Shown: piece by piece, positions 18,125 to 26,842 of the stretch
Layout of the letters: the number at the start of each line of letters is the position of its first letter
Numbering within the stretch: the stretch's first letter is position 1
Assembly: GCA_022833215.1 (NCBI GenBank)
Contig: JAIPUZ010000076.1
Span: forward strand, 1 to 62,872
Source of the DNA: Mesorhizobium sp.
GTDB taxonomy: Bacteria; Pseudomonadota; Alphaproteobacteria; Rhizobiales; Rhizobiaceae
DNA length: 62,872 nucleotides
Direction of reading: 5' to 3'
The notes under the pieces: generated by a model
What the model was told of the DNA's origin: nothing
Database searches by the model: none
Seen by the model: only the letters and a program-made list of their open reading frames with translations
Made by a program: the position numbers and the translations under genes

Positions 18125-18311
18125 TCCGACAGGTTTGCGTGGCGCCCGTTTGAGCGTCACGCAATTTCCGTAAACCGAACGGCCATTGCCCGGTCCTCCG
18201 ATCTGGCGCAAGAAAAGGCGGCCTGCGGCGCAAGCGGTAGGTCGCATTTTCGTATGAAGCATCATGAGACGGCAGGGCACAATGGCATCCCGGCGCGTGA
18301 AAGACGACAAG

Positions 18312-19403
18312 ATGAACCAGCATGTGAGTGCGCTCGCATCGAACGGAGCCCTGGCCGCCGCGGCGGGTGGTGCTGGAGAACCGGTGGTGCGCCTGATCGA
18401 TGTCAGGCGCCATTTCGGTCCGACAGCGGCGCTGGACGGTGTGTCGCTTACCGTCGGCAAGGGTGAAATCGTCGGAATCATCGGCCGCAGCGGTGCCGGC
18501 AAGTCGACGCTGATCCGATGCCTGAACGGGCTGGAGCGGCCGGATTCCGGCGAGGTCCATATCGAAGGGCGCGAGATCGGGCGGCTGGGCGAAAACCAGT
18601 TGCAGCCGCTGCGCCGCCGCATCGGCATGATCTTCCAGCATTTCAATCTCTTGTCCGCCAAGACGGTAGAGGAAAATGTCGCCCTGCCGCTCAAGATCGA
18701 GGGCGTTTCCAGGCCCGAGCGGCTTCGGCGCGCAGCGGAACTGCTCGAGCTGGTCGGACTGGCCGGCAAGGCGAAAGCCTATCCGGCCTCGCTTTCGGGG
18801 GGGCAGAAGCAGCGGGTCGGCATTGCCCGCGCGCTGGCCGCGCGGCCAGCGCTTCTGCTCTCCGACGAGGCCACCTCGGCGCTAGATCCGGAGACGACGC
18901 GCTCCATTCTCGCCCTGCTCAGGGACATCAACCGCCAGCTCGGCCTCACCATCATACTCATCACTCACGAGATGGAGGTGGTGCGCTCTATTGCAGATCG
19001 CGTTGCCGTCATCGATGCCGGTCGTATCGTCGAGGAGGGCGAAGTCTGGAAGGTGTTCGCAGACCCGCAATCCGACATCACCACCAGCCTGTTGCAGGGC
19101 ATTCGCCCGCAACTGCCGGCGGAAATCGCGCAACGGCTCTCGCCGACGCTCGGGTCGGAAGCGGTGCTGCGTGTGGACATTGCCGGCGAGGCGGCGCTGG
19201 GGCCGCTGCTGGCCGACCTTGGCGGGCAGGCCGGCGCATTCCGCTTCATCCATGGCGGCATCGAGCGCGTGCAGGGCCGCCCGGTCGGCACGCTGTTTCT
19301 TGCCGTTCCGTCCGGGGAGCCGGACCTTTTGCGAACCGTACAATTCCTGACGGGCCGTGGCGCCCGCGTCGAGGTGCTGGGCCATGTCTTCGACAATGAT
19401 TGA
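18312..19403 (+). CDS. metN: Methionine ABC transporter ATP-binding protein
   Basis: About 363 residues. The ATPase of the MetNIQ importer: Walker A 'GRSGAGKSTLIRCLNGL', Q-loop 'GMIFQHFNLL', signature 'LSGGQKQRVGIARALA', Walker B 'LLLSDEATSALDP' and H-loop 'LITHEMEV'. The C-terminal ~90 residues form the NIL/ACT-like domain that binds methionine and gives trans-inhibition. Starts at 18264, 18282 and 18312 are all possible; 18312 (MNQHVSALAS) is taken. The N-terminus before the ABC domain is an Ala/Gly-rich stretch of about 25 residues. Its end overlaps metI. Confidence 0.95.
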   Translation: MNQHVSALASNGALAAAAGGAGEPVVRLIDVRRHFGPTAALDGVSLTVGKGEIVGIIGRSGAGKSTLIRCLNGLERPDSGEVHIEGREIGRLGENQLQPLRRRIGMIFQHFNLLSAKTVEENVALPLKIEGVSRPERLRRAAELLELVGLAGKAKAYPASLSGGQKQRVGIARALAARPALLLSDEATSALDPETTRSILALLRDINRQLGLTIILITHEMEVVRSIADRVAVIDAGRIVEEGEVWKVFADPQSDITTSLLQGIRPQLPAEIAQRLSPTLGSEAVLRVDIAGEAALGPLLADLGGQAGAFRFIHGGIERVQGRPVGTLFLAVPSGEPDLLRTVQFLTGRGARVEVLGHVFDND

Positions 19404-20043
19404 CCTCTTCCTGCGCTCGCTCTGGGAAACGGTTCTGATGACCGGCGCCTCCGGTGCGATCTCCTTTGTCTTCGGCTTGCCGCTCGGGCTCGCCCTTGTG
19501 GTGACGGACCGCGGTGGCATCGCCCAGAATCTGTGGGTTAACCGCATACTGGGCAGCATCGTCAACGGCTTCCGCGCGGTGCCGTTCATCATCCTGCTCG
19601 TGGCCCTGATCCCGCTCACGCGGTTGATCGCGGGCACGTCCATCGGCACGTGGGCGGCCATCGTACCGCTATCCATTGCCGCGACGCCCTACTACGCCCG
19701 TATTGCCGAAGTCTCCCTGCGCGAGGTCGATCGGGGATTGATCGAGGCGGTTCGCGCCATGGGCGGTTCACGCTGGACCATTGTGCGCGAGGTGCTGGTG
19801 CCAGAGGCGATGCCGGGCATCGTGGCGGGTTTTACCGTTACGCTGGTCACGCTTGTCGGTGCCTCGGCCATGGCCGGTGCCATCGGGGCCGGGGGGCTTG
19901 GTGACCTCGCCATCCGCTACGGCTATCAGCGTTTCGAGACTTCGGTGATGATCGCCGTCGTCTCGGTGCTGATTGTCATGGTGTGTGCTCTCCAATGGGC
20001 CGGCGACCGCCTGGTTGCCCGTCTCGATCGCCGGGTTGCGTGA
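19384..20043 (+). CDS. metI: Methionine ABC transporter permease
   Basis: 219 residues with five membrane spans, the MetI permease. 'MSSTMIDLFLRSLWETVLMT' lines up with the E. coli MetI N-terminus, which supports ATG 19384; that start overlaps the metN end by 20 bases. The EAA coupling loop appears as 'EAVRAMGGSRWTIVREVLVP', and the family sequence 'GAIGAGGLGDLAIRYGYQRF' follows. It is the last gene of metQNI and meets the kinase gene tail to tail with a 3-base gap. Confidence 0.95.
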   Translation: MSSTMIDLFLRSLWETVLMTGASGAISFVFGLPLGLALVVTDRGGIAQNLWVNRILGSIVNGFRAVPFIILLVALIPLTRLIAGTSIGTWAAIVPLSIAATPYYARIAEVSLREVDRGLIEAVRAMGGSRWTIVREVLVPEAMPGIVAGFTVTLVTLVGASAMAGAIGAGGLGDLAIRYGYQRFETSVMIAVVSVLIVMVCALQWAGDRLVARLDRRVA

Positions 20044-20046
20044 AGA

Positions 20047-21459
20047 TCAGGCCGGTATCCTGATTTTGGCGCGCAGGCCGCCAAGCGGACTGTCCTCGAA
20101 GGTCAGATCGCCGCCATGGCTGCGGGCGATATCGCGGGCAATGGGCAGGCCGAGGCCGGTCCCGCTGGCATCGAGATTGCGCGCCTCATCCAGCCGCACG
20201 AAGGGCTTGAATACCTCCTCGCGCTTGTCAGGCGGAATGCCCGGTCCGTCGTCGGTTATCGTGATGGTGAGCCAGCCATCGCCATGCTCGGCATCGATCT
20301 CGACGCATTTGGCGTAGCGGAAGGCATTGCCAGCCACATTGGCCATCAAGCGGGAGAAGGCATTGGGCCGCACCTGAATGGTCGGCGATCCCGAAATCGA
20401 TGTCGTGAGCTTGCACTTGCGCAACCTGGCCTCGTCCTCCAGCCTCCGGAAGCAGGCTGCAAGATCGAATGGGCCCGTGTCCTCGGCGGCTTCGCCCCGG
20501 GCGAAGGCAAGATAGCCTTCCAGCATGGACTGCATGTCGTCTATGTCCTTGCCCAGCGCCTCGATGTCGGCCTTGGTGCGGGTCAGCGCCAGTTGCAGCT
20601 TGAATCTGGTCAGGATGGTGCGCAGGTCGTGGCTGACACCGGTAAGCATGGCGGTGCGCTGTTCGATCTGGCGCTCGATGCGCTCGCGCATCTGCATGAA
20701 GGCGAAGCCCGCGCGCCGCACTTCCTCGGCCCCGCGCGGACGGAAGTCGCGCGGCATCGGCCGCCCCTTGCCGAAACTTTCCGCTGCTTCGGCCAATGCC
20801 AGGATCGGCCTTATCTGATTGCGCAGGAACGGGATCGCGATCATCAGCAGCACCAGCGACGTGCCGACCATCCACAGCAGGAAGATGTGGGTGTTGGAAG
20901 CGTAAGCCTGACTGCGGCGGACGAAGACCCGCAGCACCTTGTCTTCAAGCTGGATGCGCACCTCGATGATGTTGGAGTTGCCGACCGTGTCGAGCCAGAA
21001 GGGGCGATTGATCTGGCGGGTGATTTCCTCCGACAGGATCTGGTCGAGGATCGAGAAGAAGGGCTTGGGACCGGGCGGGGGCAGGGGCTCCGGCGGCAGC
21101 AGGTCCACCTTGAGCTGCATCCGGTCCTGCGCGATGCGGATGACGTTGGCGTAGTCGGCTTCGTCGGGATAGGTTTCCAGAAGGTCGACGATGGCGGCGA
21201 TGTCGCGCGTAACGGCCTGTGACAGGCGCTGCGTCACCGTCTGCCAGTGACGTTCCATGAAGTCGAACGCGATCATCGACTGCAGGAGGATCATCGGCGC
21301 GATGATGATGATCAGCGAGCGGGCATAGAGCCGCTTGGGCATGTAGAGCGAGACGAGACGCCAGAAGCGCCGCCATGCCTTTCGCACCGACGCGGCAGCG
21401 CGTTCGATGCGGGCGCGGAAGCTGTCCGGTGGCGGAGCTTGCAATTCTGTCGTCGTCAT
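20047..21459 (-). CDS. EnvZ-type sensor histidine kinase
   Basis: 470 residues: TM1 at about 48-66, a periplasmic sensor domain of ~125 residues, TM2 at about 191-211, then HAMP, a DHp domain with 'GVSHDLRTILTRFKLQL' (phosphoacceptor His277) and a HATPase domain with an N-box 'NVAGNAFRYAK', G1 'DDGPGIPPDK' and G2 'GTGLGLPIARDIARSHGG'. It autophosphorylates and is expected to phosphorylate the adjacent response regulator (stop-to-start gap 57 bases). The stimulus is unknown. The periplasmic part contains an unusual Pro-rich piece, 'PPEPLPPPGPKP'. Confidence 0.94.
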   Translation of the reverse strand: MTTTELQAPPPDSFRARIERAAASVRKAWRRFWRLVSLYMPKRLYARSLIIIIAPMILLQSMIAFDFMERHWQTVTQRLSQAVTRDIAAIVDLLETYPDEADYANVIRIAQDRMQLKVDLLPPEPLPPPGPKPFFSILDQILSEEITRQINRPFWLDTVGNSNIIEVRIQLEDKVLRVFVRRSQAYASNTHIFLLWMVGTSLVLLMIAIPFLRNQIRPILALAEAAESFGKGRPMPRDFRPRGAEEVRRAGFAFMQMRERIERQIEQRTAMLTGVSHDLRTILTRFKLQLALTRTKADIEALGKDIDDMQSMLEGYLAFARGEAAEDTGPFDLAACFRRLEDEARLRKCKLTTSISGSPTIQVRPNAFSRLMANVAGNAFRYAKCVEIDAEHGDGWLTITITDDGPGIPPDKREEVFKPFVRLDEARNLDASGTGLGLPIARDIARSHGGDLTFEDSPLGGLRAKIRIPA

Positions 21460-21516
21460 TCGGTTCCGGCCTGAGCTGGACTTCGGTGCGGCCCCGGCGA
21501 GACCGTCCAGCCGACT

Positions 21517-22239
21517 CTATTCCACGCTGAGCCGATACCCAATACCGCGAACGGTCTGCAGCCACACCGGATTGGACGGGTCGCGCTCGATCTTGCGGCG
21601 CAGCCGGTTGATCTGCACATCGATGGTGCGTTCGCCGACTTCCGAATCCTCGCCCACCAGTTCGTGGCGGGGAATGGTCTCACCGGCCCGCTCGGCGAAG
21701 ATGGCGAGGATTTCCTGCTCGCGGTCCGTCAGCTTGAGTATCTCGCTGCCCCGCTTCAGTTCGCGTCGGGCGATCTGGAAGGTGTAAGGGCCGAACACGA
21801 GCTGTTCCACCTTGGGCGGCGAGGCCGGCCCGCCGCGCCGCAATATGTTGTTGACGCGCAGGATGAGCTCACGCGGGTCGAAAGGTTTTGGCAGGTAGTC
21901 GTCGGCTCCGGCTTCGAGGCCCGTGATGCGGTTGTCGGTCTCGGACAAAGCGGTCAGCATGAGGATTGGAACGTCGCGCTCGGAGCGTAGCGATTTCGTC
22001 AGCTCCACGCCGCTTTCGCCGGGCATCATCACGTCGAGCACGAGGAGGTCGAAATCCAGGCCCGCCAGCTTGCGGCGCGCCTCCGCGGCCGTGCCCGCGA
22101 CGGTGACGCGAAAACCGTTCTCGGTCAGGAACTGCCTGAGCAGATTGCGGATACGGGTGTCGTCGTCGACCACCAGAAGGTGAAACGCATCGTCATCCGG
22201 CGCATTGACCTGCTGGTCGAGCCTGTCGGTGCCTTCCAT
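21517..22239 (-). CDS. OmpR-family response regulator
   Basis: 240 residues: a receiver domain (about 18-135; acidic pocket 'VVDDD', phospho-acceptor Asp69 in 'LVLDVMMPGESG', Thr in 'LMLTALSE', Lys in 'YLPKPFDPREL') and a winged-helix DNA-binding domain ('LTDREQEILAIFAERAGETI', 'ERTIDVQINRLRRKIERDP'). An N-terminal extension of ~17 residues precedes the receiver. The gene begins 4 bases after the MarR-gene stop and ends 57 bases before the kinase, so the three are one operon. Confidence 0.95.
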   Translation of the reverse strand: MEGTDRLDQQVNAPDDDAFHLLVVDDDTRIRNLLRQFLTENGFRVTVAGTAAEARRKLAGLDFDLLVLDVMMPGESGVELTKSLRSERDVPILMLTALSETDNRITGLEAGADDYLPKPFDPRELILRVNNILRRGGPASPPKVEQLVFGPYTFQIARRELKRGSEILKLTDREQEILAIFAERAGETIPRHELVGEDSEVGERTIDVQINRLRRKIERDPSNPVWLQTVRGIGYRLSVE

Positions 22240-22243
22240 GCCG

Positions 22244-22771
22244 CTACTCCCGGTCTTCTTCCATACGGTGCAGAGGGTCGGCGTCGATCTGTACGCGCAG
22301 TTCCGGATTGACCATCGCCTTGAGGAACTGCTCGATCGCCTTGCGGCCCTCGCCCTTCATCTCCATCAATGCGCCATGTATCCGGCGGGACTGTGGCCGG
22401 GAAAGGGCAAGCGCCAGTTCCCGTCCCCTGGCGGTTGGATATAACTCGCGTTGCCGCCGGTCGCGTGGTCCCTGCAACTGTACGATATGACCTGTGTCGA
22501 TGAGTTGCTTGAGCACCCGCGCCAGGGATTGTTTGGTGATCTTGAGGACATCCAGAAGTTCGGCGACGGTCAGGCCGGGTCGGCGATTGACGAAGTGGAG
22601 CACCCTGTGATGCGCCCGCCCGAACCCGTAGTCGGCCAGCATCTGATCCGGATCCGAGGTGAAGTCGCGATAGGCGAAGAAGAACAGCTCGATCAGCGTG
22701 AAATCGATGCCATCCTCATTGGCCACCGCCGCGCGGATCGGGGCCACATCGCCGTTTTTTTCCTTCAGCAT
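22244..22771 (-). CDS. MarR-family transcriptional regulator
   Basis: 175 residues. The winged-helix core is seen in 'FGRAHHRVLHFVNRRPGLTV', 'LLDVLKITKQSLARVLKQLI' and the wing 'GPRDRRQRELYPTARGRELA'. ATG 22771 has GAGAG upstream; an in-frame TTG at 22786 is possible. First gene of the marR-RR-HK operon and divergent from ilvE with 243 bases between starts, an arrangement I recognise from other Hyphomicrobiales. A short dyad in the spacer may be its operator. Confidence 0.92.
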   Translation of the reverse strand: MLKEKNGDVAPIRAAVANEDGIDFTLIELFFFAYRDFTSDPDQMLADYGFGRAHHRVLHFVNRRPGLTVAELLDVLKITKQSLARVLKQLIDTGHIVQLQGPRDRRQRELYPTARGRELALALSRPQSRRIHGALMEMKGEGRKAIEQFLKAMVNPELRVQIDADPLHRMEEDRE

Positions 22772-22787
22772 GCTTCTCTCAAACAAT

Positions 22788-22808
22788 TAAGTCAGCACTA
22801 TTGACGTA
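22788..22808. promoter_or_regulatory. Possible MarR operator in the marR/ilvE spacer
   Basis: A short dyad GTCA-N7-TGAC (22791-22794 and 22802-22805) with flanking TTA/TA symmetry sits 20-35 bases upstream of the MarR start. The arms are short, so this is only suggestive of an autoregulatory site. Confidence 0.3.
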
Positions 22809-23014
22809 TTCTGCGACCGCTGATAATTTTTGACAAGCTTTAGGGCTTATTGCGACCGAAAACGCAAGGCGGGACCGTAAATCCGGAACTTCCTGAGTTT
22901 GCCATGGCCACAATATGGGCCTACGCTCCCGAACCGCGGTCGCCTCATCGCTGCCGGATCAAATTTCAACACGCAGACTTATGCGGGCAGGGTTGCTCGC
23001 GGGAGGTTATTGTC

Positions 23015-23908
23015 ATGGCATCCGTTTCCTTCGACAGGCTCGATGGCTATATCTGGATGAATGGTGAGTTCGTCAAATGGGCGGACGCCAGGATCCACGT
23101 ACTCACGCACGGTCTTCACTACGCCAGCGCTGTGTTCGAAGGTGAGCGTGCCTATGGCGGCGAGATTTTCAAGCTGACCGAGCATACCGAGCGCCTGCAT
23201 GAGTCGGCACGTATTCTCGGCTTCAAGATTCCCTATTCGGTCGCCGAGATCGATGACGCCTGCAATGAATTGCTGAAGAAGCAGGGTTTTCAGGACGCCT
23301 ATGTGCGCCCCATCGCTTGGCGCGGCAGCGAGCAGATGGGCGTTTCGGCACAGAACAACCGCATCAATCTCGCCATCGCCATCTGGCAGTGGCCCAGCTA
23401 TTTCGATCCCGAGCAGAAGCTGAAGGGCATCCGCCTCGATATCGCCGAGTATCGTCGTCCCGATCCGCGCACGGCTCCGTCAAAGTCGAAGGCTGCGGGC
23501 CTTTACATGATCTGCACCATCTCCAAGCACGCGGCCGAGGCCAAGGGCTATGCGGACGCCATGATGCTCGACTGGCGCGGCCAGGTGGCCGAGGCGACGG
23601 GCGCCAACATCTTCTTTGTCAAGGAAGGCAAGATCCATACGCCGACTCCGGATTGCTTCCTCGACGGCATCACCAGACGCACGGTGATCGGCCTTGCCCG
23701 TGACCGTGGCTACGAAGTGATCGAGCGGGCCATCCAGCCTGAGGAGCTGGAAGGTTTCGAGCAGTGCTTCCTTAGCGGGACAGCCGCTGAGGTCACCCCG
23801 GTCTCGGAGATCGGCCCGTATCGCTTCGAAGTCGGCGAGATCGCCAGGACGCTGATGAACGACTATTCCGCCGCTGTTCAGCCCAAGAAAGCCATCGCCG
23901 CGGAGTAA
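23015..23908 (+). CDS. ilvE: Branched-chain amino acid aminotransferase
   Basis: 297 residues, a fold-type IV PLP enzyme that interconverts Leu/Ile/Val with their 2-oxo acids using glutamate. Typical segments are 'YIWMNGEFVKWADARIHVLT', 'THGLHYASAVFEGERAYGG', the PLP-Lys region 'SKSKAAGLYMICTISKHAAE', 'AMMLDWRGQVAEATGANIFF' and 'FLSGTAAEVTPVSEI'. ATG 23015 has GGGAGG upstream at about 23001. The 55-codon in-frame extension upstream is not conserved-looking. It ends before a hairpin. Confidence 0.95.
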   Translation: MASVSFDRLDGYIWMNGEFVKWADARIHVLTHGLHYASAVFEGERAYGGEIFKLTEHTERLHESARILGFKIPYSVAEIDDACNELLKKQGFQDAYVRPIAWRGSEQMGVSAQNNRINLAIAIWQWPSYFDPEQKLKGIRLDIAEYRRPDPRTAPSKSKAAGLYMICTISKHAAEAKGYADAMMLDWRGQVAEATGANIFFVKEGKIHTPTPDCFLDGITRRTVIGLARDRGYEVIERAIQPEELEGFEQCFLSGTAAEVTPVSEIGPYRFEVGEIARTLMNDYSAAVQPKKAIAAE

Positions 23909-23931
23909 GGCCCAATATTCGTTTCAGATCG

Positions 23932-23960
23932 TGGGGAACGGCGTCATGCCGTTCCCCATT
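23932..23960 (+). terminator. Terminator-like hairpin after ilvE
   Basis: An 11-bp perfect stem TGGGGAACGGC / GCCGTTCCCCA with a 5-base loop lies 23 bases after the ilvE stop. The following T content is weak (TTGCGTCT), so termination may be partial. Confidence 0.55.
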
Positions 23961-24048
23961 GCGTCTGGGCGTTTGACATTCGTCAGAATCGGCGTCTCAT
24001 GACGACACTCGGCTCGCGCGAGTCGGGATTGTCTGAGAGGGACTATAG

Positions 24049-24360
24049 ATGGAAACGCTTCTTCCTATCATTGTGCAGGTCATCACCGGCATCATCGGCG
24101 GTCAGGCCGTCGGTGCGGCACTCAAGCAGGCCGCCATGGGGCAGCTCCCCAAAATCCTCAGCGGTGCAATCGGTGGCGTCGGCGGTGCCGCCATACTCGG
24201 CAGCCTGCTGGGCGGCGGCGGAATTGATCCTTCGGCGGCAACAGCAGCGGCAGAGGGCCTCGGCGGGGCAATCAACCTGAACAACATTCTCGGCGGCGCA
24301 GGCGGTGGCGCGATCCTGACCGGCATCGTCGGTGCGGTCATGAACGCCATGAAGAAATAG
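24049..24360 (+). CDS. Small Gly/Ala-rich membrane protein, unknown function
   Basis: 103 residues. I do not recognise a function. The protein is almost entirely small and hydrophobic residues with glycine-zipper-like runs ('GIIGGQAVGAALKQAA', 'AIGGVGGAAILGSLLGGGG', 'ILGGAGGGAILTGIVGAVM') and ends in MKK. It could insert in a membrane or form an oligomeric coil. GAGAGGGA precedes the ATG and a strong terminator follows, so it is a real monocistronic gene. Homologues are frequent in rhizobia as hypothetical proteins. Confidence 0.75.
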   Translation: METLLPIIVQVITGIIGGQAVGAALKQAAMGQLPKILSGAIGGVGGAAILGSLLGGGGIDPSAATAAAEGLGGAINLNNILGGAGGGAILTGIVGAVMNAMKK

Positions 24361-24388
24361 ATCCCACGCAGCTTTTCAATAGAATAGA

Positions 24389-24414
24389 GGGCGGCCCGGG
24401 GCCGCCCTTTGTCT
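24389..24414 (+). terminator. Rho-independent terminator
   Basis: Stem GGGCGGCC / GGCCGCCC with a 3-base loop (24389-24407) followed by TTTGTCTTTT, 28 bases after the Gly-rich gene. Confidence 0.85.
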
Positions 24415-24551
24415 TTTGAACGCCGCAGTTACTCCGCTTCTTCCTCTGCGACCATTCATCGGCATGGTTTGCGGTGGACGCCATCGCGTCCCGACCCTAC
24501 ATCGGGGCAAGGTTTCTCGGCCGTCTTTCGGCCGACAAGGAAAGGATTATC

Positions 24552-25193
24552 ATGGGTCAGATCAATGCCGGCATCGTCCCCGTCACGCCATTTCAGCAGA
24601 ATTGCACCATCCTGTTCGATCAGGATGAGAAGATCGGCGTCGTCGTCGATCCGGGCGGCGATGTCGACCGCATTCTTGCCGCGCTGAAGGAGAATGCCAT
24701 CACTGCAACAGCCATCTGGATCACCCATGGCCATATCGACCATGCCGGCGGAGCGATGGAGCTGAAGGATGCGCTCGGCGTGGAGATCATCGGGTCGCAC
24801 GCGGACGACCGGCCGCTGCTCGACAACCTGGAAAACCAGGCGCAGCGATTTGGGTTGACCGGCGCGGTCCGCAACTGCGTTCCGGACCGCTTCCTCAGCG
24901 AGGGTGACAAGGTTTCGTTCGGAGGGCACGAATTCGAGGTTCTGCATTGCCCCGGCCACGCGCCGGGCCATGTCGTCTACTACAATCGGGCGGCCAGGTT
25001 CGCCCATGTCGGCGACGTGCTGTTTCGTGGCTCCGTAGGCCGTACCGACCTGCCCGGCGGCGATCACGATGCCCTTATCCGCTCGATCAAGGAAAAGCTT
25101 CTGCCGCTCGGCGACGATATCGGCTTCATCTGCGGACATGGGCCGGGGGGACGTTTCGGGGAGGAGAGGCGCTCGAATCCGTTCCTCGTCTGA
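24552..25193 (+). CDS. Metallo-beta-lactamase-fold hydrolase (glyoxalase II-like)
   Basis: 213 residues. The metal-binding HxHxDH motif is seen as 'ITHGHIDHAGG', with further ligands in 'VLHCPGHAPGHVVY', 'HVGDVLFRGSVGRTDLPGG' and 'ICGHGPGGRFGEER'. That is the short glyoxalase II/YcbL-type hydrolase, usually a thioester hydrolase of the cytosol. ATG 24552 has AAAGGA upstream. The exact substrate is not deducible. It converges on the BA14K gene, and a shared bidirectional terminator sits between them. Confidence 0.92.
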   Translation: MGQINAGIVPVTPFQQNCTILFDQDEKIGVVVDPGGDVDRILAALKENAITATAIWITHGHIDHAGGAMELKDALGVEIIGSHADDRPLLDNLENQAQRFGLTGAVRNCVPDRFLSEGDKVSFGGHEFEVLHCPGHAPGHVVYYNRAARFAHVGDVLFRGSVGRTDLPGGDHDALIRSIKEKLLPLGDDIGFICGHGPGGRFGEERRSNPFLV

Positions 25194-25220
25194 TGTGCCG
25201 TAAGGCCACGTCAATCGCAG

Positions 25221-25248
25221 AAAAGGGCCGCTCGAAAGCGGCCCTTTT
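25221..25248. terminator. Bidirectional terminator
   Basis: A perfect 12-bp stem AAAAGGGCCGCT / AGCGGCCCTTTT with a CGAA loop, A-run on the left and T-run on the right, lies between the convergent hydrolase and BA14K genes. Confidence 0.9.
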
Positions 25249-25277
25249 CATCGGGCAGGGAACCCGTTTTCGCCTCG

Positions 25278-25703
25278 TCAGTTGGCCTGGCAGAAATGCC
25301 GCTGCCCGTCATAGCCGAGGAATGTGCCGGTGCGCGCGTCGAAACTGCGATAGCGATCCGAGCAGTATCTGTACCACTCCGGGCTCCAGGGCTCGTAGGT
25401 CGCGCGATAGTAATTGTCGCGATAATAGGTGCGGGCAGGGCGCGGTTCGCGAATGACGTATGTGGGCTCCGGCTCGTAATAGCGGGGCTGCGATGCCAAT
25501 GCGCTGCCGAGCAGGGCGCCGGCTGCGAGGCCAATGACGCCGGCAGCTACCGCATCGCCGTTGGAGCGCTTGTGATGATGGTTGTAATTCTGGCCGTGAT
25601 AGCCATGGCGACGCCAGTCCCGCGCTTCGGCGGCGGGAAGTGCGCTCAGCATGATCGCGGCGACCGCCGTCGACAATACGCTGGCCTTGAAAAATCTGTT
25701 CAT
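25278..25703 (-). CDS. BA14K-family secreted protein
   Basis: 141 residues. It has a signal peptide (MNRFFKASVLSTAVAAIMLS...PAAEA), a His/Lys-rich patch, a glycine-zipper helix ('AAGVIGLAAGALLGSALA'), and the conserved BA14K tail 'YCSDRYRSFDARTGTFLGYD' ending in 'GQRHFC'. The Brucella 14-kDa relative is an immunoreactive protein with reported lectin-like properties; the rhizobial members are of unknown role in the envelope. ATG 25703 gives the signal peptide. Confidence 0.9.
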   Translation of the reverse strand: MNRFFKASVLSTAVAAIMLSALPAAEARDWRRHGYHGQNYNHHHKRSNGDAVAAGVIGLAAGALLGSALASQPRYYEPEPTYVIREPRPARTYYRDNYYRATYEPWSPEWYRYCSDRYRSFDARTGTFLGYDGQRHFCQAN

Positions 25704-25848
25704 GACGGTCTCCTGTTCGAAGCCCCACCGCCGGTATCGGTCCGATGTTGCCTGAACAAATAGGACACCGTGCCTGAACGGCGGCTGAACGAAACGCTGC
25801 TCGATCCGTTGAACGCAACCGCCGGTCAGTTGTTCCCCCCCCGGCGTT

Positions 25849-26061
25849 TTAGCCGATGGTGAGGTTGACCGCCTTCGGTCCCTTGCCGCGTTTGTCCGGC
25901 TCGGTTTCGAAAGTGACCTTCTGGCCATCCTCCAGACCGGGAAGGCCAGAAGCCTGCACGGCCGAGATGTGGACGAAGACGTCCTTGGCACCATCGTCCG
26001 GCGTGATAAAGCCGAAGCCTTTGGCATGATTGAAGAATTTTACGGTGCCGGTCTGCGGCAT
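25849..26061 (-). CDS. Cold-shock domain protein (copy 1)
   Basis: 70 residues, a single CspA-type cold-shock domain that binds single-stranded RNA/DNA. RNP-1 'KGFGFITPD' and RNP-2 'VFVHISAV' are intact. It is about 70% identical by eye to the next gene upstream, so these are tandem duplicates. An AAGGGAG ribosome site precedes ATG 26061. Just upstream lies a short conserved hairpin shared with the other copy. Confidence 0.95.
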   Translation of the reverse strand: MPQTGTVKFFNHAKGFGFITPDDGAKDVFVHISAVQASGLPGLEDGQKVTFETEPDKRGKGPKAVNLTIG

Positions 26062-26091
26062 GGGATGCTCCCTTATAGTCCCACAGTCTTG

Positions 26092-26115
26092 CTCCCGGGA
26101 TTGCAAATTCCCGAA
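26092..26115 (-). promoter_or_regulatory. Conserved cold-shock leader element, copy 1
   Basis: On the minus strand this reads TTCGGG..ATTTGCA..TCCCGG, a small stem (CGGGA/TCCCG) with an A/T-rich loop, 31 bases upstream of the start codon. A near copy is at 26653-26674 before the second cold-shock gene, while the flanks of the two differ. Confidence 0.5.
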
Positions 26116-26210
26116 GATTGAATTTGTCGTTTATTTTGACTTCATCGGCAACAAAAACTTTGGTGACATCGGCTATTCAAACCGTCGACATCAAAGAGAC
26201 TGTGATGAAG

Positions 26211-26242
26211 CACAAAGGGCGCGGACATTGCTGTCGCGCCCC
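26211..26242 (-). terminator. Terminator after cold-shock copy 2
   Basis: GGGCGCG-ACA / TGT-CGCGCCC stem (26217-26241, one bulge) lies 30-55 bases after the stop; on the minus strand it is followed by TTTGTGCTT. Confidence 0.6.
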
Positions 26243-26271
26243 CTGCCAGAACTGCAATGCGCAGTCGTCGA

Positions 26272-26484
26272 TCAGGCGGCGCGCAGGTTGACTGCCTTGG
26301 GGCCCTTGCCCATGCGGTCGGGCTCGACGTCGAAGGAAACCTTCTGGCCGTCGACGAGGGTGCGCATCCCCGAAGCCTCGATCGCCGAGATATGGACGAA
26401 GACGTCCTTTGCTCCACCATCAGGCGTGATGAAGCCGAAGCCCTTGGTGCTGTTGAAGAATTTTACGGTGCCGGTCTGGGACAT
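26272..26484 (-). CDS. Cold-shock domain protein (copy 2)
   Basis: 70 residues, a CspA-type single cold-shock domain with RNP-1 'KGFGFITPD' and RNP-2 'VFVHISAI'. It starts [15 protein letters not shown] against [15 protein letters not shown] in copy 1. The leader is longer: the shared hairpin element is ~170 bases upstream, leaving room for the long 5' untranslated region typical of cold-induced csp genes. It has its own terminator, so the two copies are probably separate transcripts. Confidence 0.95.
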   Translation of the reverse strand: MSQTGTVKFFNSTKGFGFITPDGGAKDVFVHISAIEASGMRTLVDGQKVSFDVEPDRMGKGPKAVNLRAA

Positions 26485-26652
26485 GGGAGAACTCCTTCAC
26501 CCGATCGTCGTTCTGGACCTCGGCTCGCCGGAGCAGGTTGAGGTCCGGTGGTTGCTCGGCGGTCATGCATTCGCGCACGGGTAACCCCCCGCCAGAACGG
26601 GGCTGTCAGAGATTCACGATATCGGGGATAGGGTCGTCCAAAACGTTCCATT

Positions 26653-26674
26653 CTCCGGGATGCAAATACCCGAA
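26653..26674 (-). promoter_or_regulatory. Conserved cold-shock leader element, copy 2
   Basis: The minus-strand sequence TTCGGG-T-ATTTGCA-TCCCGG matches the element at 26092-26115 except for two single-base differences. It lies 169-190 bases upstream of the second cold-shock start codon. Confidence 0.5.
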
Positions 26675-26842
26675 CGATGAACTTATCGCATGGTTTTGTG
26701 ACTATGACAAGGTACACTCTTTCCTGGCCAGGGCAGGAGATGACCTGAACAATCAAATTCAAAGGCTTGCTGCGATGAAGGGGAACTGCCAGCATCGTCA
26801 TGCGTTGTTCGCGCTGCCAAAGGCAAACAGGAGAGGACATCG

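Noticed and set aside
17201-18769. 522-codon minus-strand frame
   Set aside because: Antisense to metQ and metN; composition-driven.
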